Assembly: GCA_030668165.1 (NCBI GenBank) | Contig: DAOUUM010000057.1 | Span: 1-11,136 of the forward strand | Reading direction: 5' to 3' | Origin: Candidatus Heimdallarchaeota archaeon | Lineage (GTDB): Archaea > Asgardarchaeota > Heimdallarchaeia > Heimdallarchaeales > Kariarchaeaceae | Length of the DNA: 11,136 bases | Shown: positions 1 to 5,283 of the stretch, piece by piece | Layout of the letters: each line of letters opens with the position of its first letter | Position numbering within the stretch: the stretch's first letter is position 1 | Position numbers and translations under genes: made by a program | The notes under the pieces: model-generated | Told to the model about the DNA's origin: nothing | What the model saw: only the letters and a program-made list of their open reading frames with translations | Database searches by the model: none

Positions 1-114
1 ATCAACGGTGCAATCAATATAATGAGAAAAGTAGCTCCAAATAGCCTGTCTAAATGGAGTAGTGGTGACATCATCTCGCCAGAACGTCTGAGATTAGTTA
101 ATTTCAGCGTTTAA
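1..114 (+). CDS. tnpB: TnpB (IS200/IS605 OrfB family) RNA-guided nuclease, C-terminal fragment cut by window edge
   Basis: Frame 1 is open from the first base to a TAA at 112-114 and encodes 37 residues. The fragment begins INGAINIMRKVAPN and ends with a short tail (SPERLRLVNFSV). It matches the end of TnpB/OrfB proteins, where the third RuvC aspartate is followed by a pattern close to x-N-x-A/S-x-N-I-x-R-K and then a 20-25 residue tail. The aspartate itself would be the codon just outside the window. TnpB proteins are transposon-encoded, RNA-guided DNA nucleases that help IS200/IS605 elements persist. Their guide RNA usually overlaps the 3' end of the gene and runs past it. No TnpA is visible. 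The neighbour on the right is a truncated gene in convergent orientation, which fits an insertion junction. A fragment this short cannot show whether the nuclease is intact. Confidence 0.78.
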   Translation: MNGAINIMRKVAPNSLSKWSSGDIISPERLRLVNFSV

Positions 115-135
115 AATTATGTATATACATTTTTG
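1..135 (+). mobile_element. Right end of an IS200/IS605-type element (boundary approximate)
   Basis: The tnpB tail ends at 114 and a host-like gene on the other strand is recognisable from about 150 onward, so the element's right end should lie roughly between 115 and 150. A perfect 12-bp palindrome, ATGTATATACAT, lies at 119-130. IS200/IS605 ends carry subterminal imperfect hairpins rather than terminal inverted repeats, so this could be part of the right end. The exact cleavage site cannot be fixed without the left end or an empty site. Confidence 0.5.
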
Positions 136-425
136 ATGATGAACCCAAGCATATCTTCCCTCAGTTGACCTTCTTTTTTGATCTCGGCTACTGTAAGTCC
201 CCCACCTAGTATCCAGAGCTCATCACAGGTTTCATTAACACTTATTCCCATGGCCACAGCGGTTTGTATAGCCCGTGGAATCTTACTGGTTATTGTGAGA
301 TCTACATTAAATTTTGAGATTTTGAATTTATTAGCAGCTCGAATAGCCTTATCTACTCCCTCTTGATTTAGATTACTACCAGGTTGGTAGCGGGTTGAGT
401 GCCGGATATGAATCAGAGATTTCAC
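117..425 (-). pseudogene. Histidine phosphatase (phosphoglycerate mutase-like/SixA-like), C-terminally truncated
   Basis: The protein has 102 residues. It opens with a beta strand and the phosphohistidine motif IRHSTR (residues 7-12, H9 as nucleophile candidate), then LNQEG (19-23). The segment TSKIPRAIQTA (46-56) is the T-S-x-x-x-R-A-x-x-T-A signature that follows in this superfamily. Members are normally about 150-200 residues and need a second histidine in the C-terminal half. Here the frame ends at residue 102 (IIKNVYT) before any such motif. No continuation is found on the same strand in 1-116, which is tnpB sequence. I infer truncation by the adjacent IS element. The start is a GTG at 423-425; a TATA-like sequence centred near 451 lies 26 bp upstream, which supports a leaderless GTG start. 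Calling it a pseudogene is an inference from length. Confidence 0.68.
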
Positions 426-447
426 TATAGCTATGATTTATCAATTC

Positions 448-454
448 TTTATAG
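448..454 (-). promoter_or_regulatory. TATA box for the histidine phosphatase gene
   Basis: On the minus strand the sequence CTATAAAG is centred about 26 bp upstream of the GTG at 425, the usual distance from an archaeal TATA box to the transcription start. This predicts a leaderless mRNA. Confidence 0.5.
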
Positions 455-532
455 ATTTTGTGTAGAAGTGATTATTCGCTTGTTTCATTCCAATCGCGTA
501 TAATTATGATTATGCGTAAGATTTTACAGAGA

Positions 533-1291
533 TTAAGATGTACTATTTCTCATTACAAAATAAACTGTTATTAAGACTACTAAGGCCATCTGTGTGTATT
601 TCTGGATCTGCTTCTTCCTCTTCTTGGCAGCAATCAATGAGTGATCTGGCCCCGAGTAATCACCAGTTAGACTCTGGAAACGGGAATCACTCTTGATTAC
701 ATTCTCTTTCTCCTCAGAACTCATGACTTCTGGACGTTTGGAGAAGACAGTCCTTCCACCATATGCAAATTTCCCCTTGGAAACTCCACCGCTTGAGTGT
801 GTTTCCTCGAACTCACGATATTCTCTCAGATAATCTGGCTCCATTCTCCTGGAGATAAAGAATATGGATAAACTCACAATCTGAATTACCCAGACATAGC
901 CAGGATCCCACCATGAATTGGGATCTGATCCCAGGGCATCCTCCGCTCCATCTGTGAACCCATCATTGTCCGTATCGGGATCATTTGGATCAGTTCCAGT
1001 GCCACGTGCCTTCTCAAGTCTCTCACCGGTAATCGGATCATAGACAGCTGCACCCCGCTCGGTATTCTCCACAAAATCAGGTAGCAGATCCTGATCGGTA
1101 TCATTATGACCGGCTCTTAGATAAATTGATATCGAGGGAGTGACGAACCCAGCCCCGTGGGCACCGGCCCATCCGATTACGAGTACATATCCATGATAAA
1201 TAGTTAAAATAGTAATTAGAAATAGGAATATTACTTTCAGATCCTCTGTGACCATCTTTCTAAGAAATTTTTGTAATTTACGTGAGTTCAT
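533..1291 (-). CDS. Membrane protein with thrombospondin type-3 (calcium-binding) repeats
   Basis: This 252-residue protein has a hydrophobic segment at about 20-41, an acidic repeat region at about 62-126, a second helix at about 132-147, a long charged segment (148-232) ending in a basic cluster (KKRKK, 223-227), and a last helix at about 233-247. The acidic region reads DTDQDLLPDFVE at 64-75, TDPNDPDTDNDGFTDGAE at 100-117 and GSDPN at 121-125. That is the D-x-D-x-D-G-x-x-D-x-x-E pattern of thrombospondin type-3 repeats, which bind calcium. With a signal-anchor first helix the repeats would lie outside the cell and the charged segment inside; this topology is inferred. The start is the ATG at 1291. 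AAGGA lies directly against it, too close for a normal ribosome binding site, so a short or leaderless mRNA is more likely. The function is unknown; this could be a surface adhesion or calcium-responsive protein. Confidence 0.8.
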   Translation of the reverse strand: MNSRKLQKFLRKMVTEDLKVIFLFLITILTIYHGYVLVIGWAGAHGAGFVTPSISIYLRAGHNDTDQDLLPDFVENTERGAAVYDPITGERLEKARGTGTDPNDPDTDNDGFTDGAEDALGSDPNSWWDPGYVWVIQIVSLSIFFISRRMEPDYLREYREFEETHSSGGVSKGKFAYGGRTVFSKRPEVMSSEEKENVIKSDSRFQSLTGDYSGPDHSLIAAKKRKKQIQKYTQMALVVLITVYFVMRNSTS

Positions 1292-1400
1292 TCCTTAAAT
1301 CGATCTGATATTACTATCTTTAGAAATTATATCTATTTACCCGAATTATCTATACAATCTGAGGATATATATCACATATTACTGAAGATAAAATTAATGT

Positions 1401-2414
1401 CTACGATTGGTCTGAAATTATTTTAGCTATCGGTCCATTTTCAATGGCTTTCAAAATATTATCTGCAGTCCTTTTATCTAAATAATCAGAAATCATTTTT
1501 GCAGAATCGATTATATCAATGTACTTTTGTTTTATATCGATGCCATTTTTCAGATAGGTATGAGCGATATCAAATCCCCAATAAATATAGAATAGGGGAT
1601 TTAGACTGAGATATGCATCCCGGATATTGTGAAAATCTATCTTCCTGACTGCTGGAAATACTTTCTTGTAGTGCTGGATAAAATAATCAAAAGCCTCATC
1701 ATTCAGATTGTCCTGCGCAAAGAAGAATATCTCTTCTATCAGATCCCTAAACTCTGAATTTTCCCAATCAATTAGCCATACCTTACCCTCTTGATCCACA
1801 ATAAAATTGTTGTGAAGATCTCCATGAAGCCAGGATCGGAGGCCAACACCAAAGTATTTCCTCCTTTTTGATAGATACTCTTCCAACTCTGAAATTGCCT
1901 CTCCCATCAATTCAATTAGCTCATCACCCATGAAGTCCCTATACTCCTCTTTTGCATTTTCATGAGTTTCCATTAGTGATTTGAAATTTTCAAGAAATAC
2001 TTCATACCCATTATCAAAAATTTCTAGTTCAATGCTGTGAATTTTGGATAGTGTAAGAGCAAATTTTTCTAATATATCTTTATCATCAAAATCTGGTTTC
2101 TCACCATCAATATATTGGTATATTACAGCACTATCCTCAAAAATTTCAACATCTGAATAGTAAGTAGTGGGTATAAAATCCAATCCCAGATTAATAAATT
2201 TCTCTCGGATTTTTACTTCCTGAAGCACTTTCTTCCTTCTCTCTGGAAATTTACTAATCTTAATACCATAGATTTCATCACCTTCTACCCTGTAAACAGA
2301 TGAATTCACTCCCTCACCAATGAACTGTATATCATCAACCTTAATTCCTTTGATCTTAAATAATTCAAGTATTTTCTGAGTCACTGTATCCGATTGATTC
2401 AAGTATAACACCAT
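1401..2414 (-). CDS. APH/choline kinase-like phosphotransferase
   Basis: The protein has 337 residues with a protein-kinase-like fold signature. G-E-G (33-35) starts a glycine-rich loop, G-I-K (50-52) gives the ATP-binding lysine K52, and E66 or E71 may pair with it. YQYIDGE (99-105) is the hinge region, HGDL (197-200) holds the catalytic aspartate D199, and LIDWE (214-218) holds the metal-binding D216. This order is typical of the aminoglycoside phosphotransferase/choline kinase/homoserine kinase superfamily, which phosphorylates small molecules with ATP. The substrate cannot be told. In most members an asparagine follows five residues after the catalytic aspartate (HGDxxxxN); here position +5 is F204 and the asparagines are at +3 and +4 (N202, N203). 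A TATA-like AT-rich stretch at 2451-2460 lies about 40 bp upstream of the ATG. The gene stands alone, divergent from the ribbon-helix-helix gene. Confidence 0.82.
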   Translation of the reverse strand: MVLYLNQSDTVTQKILELFKIKGIKVDDIQFIGEGVNSSVYRVEGDEIYGIKISKFPERRKKVLQEVKIREKFINLGLDFIPTTYYSDVEIFEDSAVIYQYIDGEKPDFDDKDILEKFALTLSKIHSIELEIFDNGYEVFLENFKSLMETHENAKEEYRDFMGDELIELMGEAISELEEYLSKRRKYFGVGLRSWLHGDLHNNFIVDQEGKVWLIDWENSEFRDLIEEIFFFAQDNLNDEAFDYFIQHYKKVFPAVRKIDFHNIRDAYLSLNPLFYIYWGFDIAHTYLKNGIDIKQKYIDIIDSAKMISDYLDKRTADNILKAIENGPIAKIISDQS

Positions 2415-2592
2415 TAGGCTTGTATATCTGAAGTATGCGGAGTTCTCATTTATTAAAAATTATTAGGTAGGGATAATGTCTAGACCATGAATTACATAAC
2501 TACACTGCTCAAAAAGGAAATGAATGCCTAGAATATTACGAGGGTATCACCGGAATACTTAATCCACATAACTTATGTTCTCATATACAATT

Positions 2593-2599
2593 AAGGTGA
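2593..2599 (+). promoter_or_regulatory. Shine-Dalgarno site AAGGTGA for the ribbon-helix-helix gene
   Basis: AAGGTGA ends 4 bases before the ATG at 2604 and matches the archaeal/bacterial anti-SD complement GGAGGTGATC. It fixes the start and shows that this genome uses SD-led as well as leaderless genes. Confidence 0.65.
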
Positions 2600-2603
2600 A
2601 AAC

Positions 2604-2786
2604 ATGAGAGTAATTACATTCCATATAAGTGAAGTCAGCCTTGAGGGGCTAGATGAACTTGTCCGTCTTCAAAAATATCCAAATCGTTCAGAAGCTATCA
2701 GATTAGCCATCAGAGACCTACTCAAGGAAGAACTCTGGAATAACAACTCTGCACGAAAAGCCAGATATGAAATGGTTGAAGCATAG
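2604..2786 (+). CDS. Small ribbon-helix-helix (CopG/NikR-type) DNA-binding protein
   Basis: The protein has 60 residues. Residues 1-10 (MRVITFHISE) form the N-terminal beta strand that contacts DNA in this family. Residues about 13-22 (LEGLDELVRL) form helix 1. Y25-P-N-R-S-E-A-I-R33 (YPNRSEAIR) is the hallmark turn and start of helix 2, which continues to about residue 44. The tail (45-60) is hydrophilic. Such proteins bind DNA as dimers and often autoregulate or act as antitoxins, but no toxin-like gene follows. The next gene is a longin-like protein 67 bp downstream with its own TATA box. Archaea, including Asgards, carry many orphan short CopG proteins like this. The target is unknown. Confidence 0.85.
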   Translation: MRVITFHISEVSLEGLDELVRLQKYPNRSEAIRLAIRDLLKEELWNNNSARKARYEMVEA

Positions 2787-2823
2787 AGTTCGTTATAAAT
2801 TCTACTTATTTAATAAAGTCAAA

Positions 2824-2833
2824 CTATAAATAT
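2824..2833 (+). promoter_or_regulatory. TATA box for the longin-like gene
   Basis: CTATAAATAT is centred near 2828, 26 bp before the ATG at 2854. No Shine-Dalgarno site lies between them, so the mRNA is predicted to be leaderless. Confidence 0.6.
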
Positions 2834-2853
2834 TATCGAGGATTGGTCTAATT

Positions 2854-3324
2854 ATGAAACCTCTATCCATAGAATACATCATGATCTACACAGATGTGGG
2901 AATTCCGGTATATAGCCATTGTTTCAGTAATTTTTGTAAAGAACTCAAAAAGACTGAAACACTGTTGATGGGATTTTTGTCTGCATTATCTATTATGAGA
3001 GATGTTTTCTCCAGTGAGAGGATTTCTACAATAGAGCACAATGATATTACAATGGTATTTTATGAAATTCCATGTAAAAAAACTATGGTGATAGGTGTAA
3101 ATACTGAGGCATATAACTCAAATCCACATAATAAAGTCTTATTGCAGCTATTCAAAGATCTTCAGCAGCTCTTCGAGAATACATATGCAGATTTCAGGTG
3201 GGGAGCATTTAACCGGGGTAAATACAAAGCATTTGAGCAGAATATCGAACAGAACTATATTCGCCCTTTTTTCATCAAGAATGGGATTAATAATGATTGT
3301 TTGTATGAAAAAGTTGTGGATTGA
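2854..3324 (+). CDS. Longin/roadblock-like small protein (Asgard-type, likely GTPase partner)
   Basis: The protein has 156 residues, no membrane segment and no signal peptide. It starts with a strand-turn-strand, IEYIMIYTDVGIPVYSHCF (residues 6-24), followed by ETLLMGFLSALSIMRDVF (35-52), a helix with the L-x-x-G-F-L-S-A pattern. Further strands follow (TMVFYEIPCKKTMVIGVN, about 66-83), then a C-terminal helix (VLLQLFKDLQQLFENTY, about 93-109). I recognise this order, a G-I/L-P-x-Y-S strand then GFLSAL helix, from families of longin- or roadblock-like proteins that are numerous in Asgard archaea and often sit near small GTPases. No GTPase gene is in this window. The family assignment is from memory of the pattern. 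A TATA box exactly 26 bp upstream supports this start. The frame ends at a TGA; the next 110 bases carry no convincing continuation. Confidence 0.6.
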   Translation: MKPLSIEYIMIYTDVGIPVYSHCFSNFCKELKKTETLLMGFLSALSIMRDVFSSERISTIEHNDITMVFYEIPCKKTMVIGVNTEAYNSNPHNKVLLQLFKDLQQLFENTYADFRWGAFNRGKYKAFEQNIEQNYIRPFFIKNGINNDCLYEKVVD

Positions 3325-3461
3325 GAACCAGTGGAATTCAATCAATGGAAACAAAGAGCACACTTATACAGGGTATCAAAAAGGTCTATCAAAGGATCAA
3401 ACCTTGAAGGTAGTTGAAAATCACTTACGCGATTGATAGTGTAGTTCACCTAAATAAATAA

Positions 3462-3968
3462 ATGAGTATAATTTTCGTTCCATTCATGAGTCATACTTAT
3501 GCAGGTGATCAACTGGAAATTAATGCTCCCCGAACCATATGGGCGATAGTTTTGCAGTTATTGTATAGTATTATTGCAATGTTACCAATTTATTACTATC
3601 TGAGAGAGGTAGTACAATTTAATAATGAATCTCAATATGTACTGCTACTATTGCCTGTAACTATTGCTTTGTTACTTTTCTTCATCCAGATCAAATTTAA
3701 CTCATATTTCTGGTTTAAAGAAAAGATTTTCAACAAACGTGACATTTTCACATCCTCAATGAAATCTGCTTTATTTGTGGTTACATTGTTCTATTTCTTC
3801 TACCTAGTGATGTTCGGATACTGGTTCACCGGTACTGAGGAATATGCTGGATTGGGACTGACCAACAAGGTTGGCAAAGCAGTAACCGAATCACTTGTCA
3901 GTGTTTCAATTGTCGGATTTATTGTTCTAGTAATGGATCGAATCAGAACCACAAGAATGGAAATGTAA
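3462..3968 (+). CDS. Four-helix integral membrane protein of unknown function
   Basis: The protein has 168 residues with four likely membrane helices: about 26-47, 58-77, 101-122 and 143-160. A polar loop between helices 2 and 3 (about 78-100) contains KFNSYFWFKEKIFNKRD, and the tail is short and basic (RIRTTRMEM). By the positive-inside rule the loop 78-100 and the C-terminus face the cytoplasm. No catalytic motif is visible, and I do not recognise the family. The start is uncertain. The only good TATA-like sequence (CTAAATAAATAAA, about 3450-3462) overlaps the first ATG, and an initiation point about 26 bp further on would fall near 3480. That would favour the second ATG at 3486 (protein starting MSHTYAGD, 160 residues). 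Confidence 0.65.
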   Translation: MSIIFVPFMSHTYAGDQLEINAPRTIWAIVLQLLYSIIAMLPIYYYLREVVQFNNESQYVLLLLPVTIALLLFFIQIKFNSYFWFKEKIFNKRDIFTSSMKSALFVVTLFYFFYLVMFGYWFTGTEEYAGLGLTNKVGKAVTESLVSVSIVGFIVLVMDRIRTTRMEM

Positions 3969-4028
3969 AAACAAGCAAATCCAATCAATTAAGAATACTC
4001 GCGATTTGTGCGTAACATACCGAAGATA

Positions 4029-4040
4029 CTTTAAATAAAA
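4029..4040 (+). promoter_or_regulatory. TATA box for the eL37 transcription unit
   Basis: CTTTAAATAAAA is centred near 4034, predicting a start near 4060 and a 5' leader of about 27 bases. AAGGAG lies at 4068-4073, 13 bases before the ATG, so this gene is SD-led rather than leaderless. Confidence 0.55.
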
Positions 4041-4086
4041 ATTCTTGAATATGGTTATAGAAACAAAAAGGAGTTTTTGAGAGAGT

Positions 4087-4272
4087 ATGACAAAAGGAAC
4101 CCCATCATTCGGTAAGCATAACAAAGGTGCATCACACAAGATGTGCAGAAGATGTGGTAAGCGTAGCTTCCATATTCAGAAGAAAAAGTGTGCTTCCTGT
4201 GGATTTGGAAACACAGCCAAATTACGTAAATTTAACTGGCATCATCCCAAAAACCCTAAGCAGTACAGATAA
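4087..4272 (+). CDS. rpl37e: Large ribosomal subunit protein eL37
   Basis: The 61-residue basic protein begins [23 protein letters not shown], the invariant opening of archaeal eL37. It has a complete C4 zinc finger: C20-x2-C23 and C35-x2-C38 with eleven residues between. The end [12 protein letters not shown] is equally typical. eL37 is a zinc ribbon protein bound deep in 23S rRNA of the large subunit and exists only in archaea and eukaryotes, so it is strong evidence for the domain of this organism. In many archaea it is co-transcribed with an LSm (Sm-like) gene upstream; here the upstream gene is an unrelated membrane protein and there is no LSm. The next gene begins within about 20 bases and is probably in the same mRNA. 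Confidence 0.97.
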   Translation: MTKGTPSFGKHNKGASHKMCRRCGKRSFHIQKKKCASCGFGNTAKLRKFNWHHPKNPKQYR

Positions 4273-4276
4273 TCTC

Positions 4277-4431
4277 GGTGTTTAAGAATAATTAATCAGA
4301 TTAAGTTACCAGAAAAAATTACTGACAGTTTAGTAGAAAGTATCGCTAAGGCAATCAGATATTATGAATCTGACATCCCGCTGTGGAGGCTTTACGGTGA
4401 GACCGGATTAGGATCTCGAATTACATTATCT
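4277..4431 (+). other. Probable N-terminal extension of the downstream gene, lacking a canonical start codon
   Basis: The frame of the gene annotated from 4432 is open all the way back to the eL37 stop codon (TAA, 4270-4272). The translated stretch looks protein-like (for example LPEKITDSLVESIAKAIRYY, then ESDIPLWRLYGETG). There is no in-frame ATG, GTG or TTG in 4273-4431. GGTG at 4277-4280 is followed after 7 bases by ATA (4288) and after 10 by ATT (4291), so a rare AUA or AUU start with a Shine-Dalgarno-like site is possible and would give a 307-308 residue protein. The alternatives are initiation at 4432 or a base error in the assembly. Confidence 0.5.
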
Positions 4432-5214
4432 ATGAATGTAAAAAGAGGTAATGAGATTGGTCATCCCTCATCAGTGTACATCTGGGATCTGATTAATACT
4501 GCTGAGAGTTGCTTTGAATTCCTTGACTGGAGACTTTGTCTGGGAGAGGCATATCATACCTCAGCCAGAACCACTGCAGCACAATCATCCCGAGAACTAT
4601 CTGATAGAATTACCCTGGTTTCTGATGATGAGTTCAGTGGTATGGGACCGGCAATCGTTGCCAATCCGGGTGGTTACTGGGAGTACTATGAACAGGAATT
4701 TTTGATTGATAAGATAACTATTGAACAAATGCCCTTTGGTCCAGTTATTCTGTATATAGATGGAATTAAAGAGAATCTGGTAAAGTTTCCAAGATCCATG
4801 CTCAGATACCTGATCAATACATTTGAACGGGGAGAGGAAGCCATGGAGACCATGGGGAAAAATAGTTATTCCGCAGTCTCTGGATGGAAAGCATATGCTC
4901 GTTGGATGCAATCGTTTACAATACCAATTCCAGATATGCAACATGTATTTCTGAAGACATTGTTACAAATAGTTGAGGAACGCAGAAGGTTCTTCAGTTA
5001 TTACTGGTACAAATTATCAGAAAATTTAGACAATGAGTTGGAAAGGGAATTTGCTCTTGCATTGGCCAGTCGTTATTTTGATACATTATCACCGCTATCC
5101 AAAATGGTTGAGCTTGAACCAACTTATAATCTGGTTAAGGAGGCATATTTCATGGAGCAAAAAGCACTTCCCACCTATAAACGGATTAAACTTTACCTTG
5201 ACGGAAAATTGTGA
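4432..5214 (+). CDS. Hypothetical soluble protein, probably co-transcribed with eL37
   Basis: From the first ATG the protein has 260 residues. It has no signal peptide or membrane helix. The N-terminal part is mixed, with aromatic-rich stretches (GGYWEYYEQEF, about 83-93). A hydrophobic strand, GPVILYIDG, lies at about 103-111. The second half (about 134-250) is almost all helical and includes GWKAYARW (about 151-158), ERRRFFSYYW and LEREFALALASRYF. The pattern of a G-x-x-A-Y-x-x-W helix followed by long E/R-rich helices faintly recalls the helical tail of bacterial proteins with a BtrH/C39-like N-terminal half, but I cannot place it with confidence. The ATG at 4432 has no ribosome binding site or TATA box, and coding-like sequence continues upstream, so the true start is probably earlier. 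Five T residues follow the stop at once (5215-5219) and may end transcription. Confidence 0.72.
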   Translation: MNVKRGNEIGHPSSVYIWDLINTAESCFEFLDWRLCLGEAYHTSARTTAAQSSRELSDRITLVSDDEFSGMGPAIVANPGGYWEYYEQEFLIDKITIEQMPFGPVILYIDGIKENLVKFPRSMLRYLINTFERGEEAMETMGKNSYSAVSGWKAYARWMQSFTIPIPDMQHVFLKTLLQIVEERRRFFSYYWYKLSENLDNELEREFALALASRYFDTLSPLSKMVELEPTYNLVKEAYFMEQKALPTYKRIKLYLDGKL

Positions 5215-5247
5215 TTTTTAATCAATTTGATTCTCTAATAAGCAAAA

Positions 5248-5259
5248 CAAAATATATAC
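5248..5259 (+). promoter_or_regulatory. TATA box for the PrsW-like protease gene
   Basis: CAAAATATATAC is centred near 5254, about 30 bp before the ATG at 5284. No Shine-Dalgarno site is present, so the mRNA should have almost no leader. Confidence 0.5.
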
Positions 5260-5283
5260 GCAAACCCAAAGAGAAATTGAATA

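Noticed and set aside
2604..2786. Ribbon-helix-helix protein as antitoxin of a toxin-antitoxin pair
   Set aside because: Neither neighbour resembles a RelE, PIN or other toxin, and the gene downstream has its own promoter.
3185..3436. 83-codon frame overlapping the end of the longin-like gene, as a continuation by frameshift
   Set aside because: Its last part (ENQWNSINGNKEHTYTGYQKG onward) has no resemblance to a domain, and the longin-like protein already has a complete length with its own stop. There is no slippery site at the junction.
4597..4944. 115-codon minus-strand frame inside the gene behind eL37
   Set aside because: It is antisense to a plausible coding frame, is rich in His, Cys and Trp as shadows often are, and has no promoter or motif.
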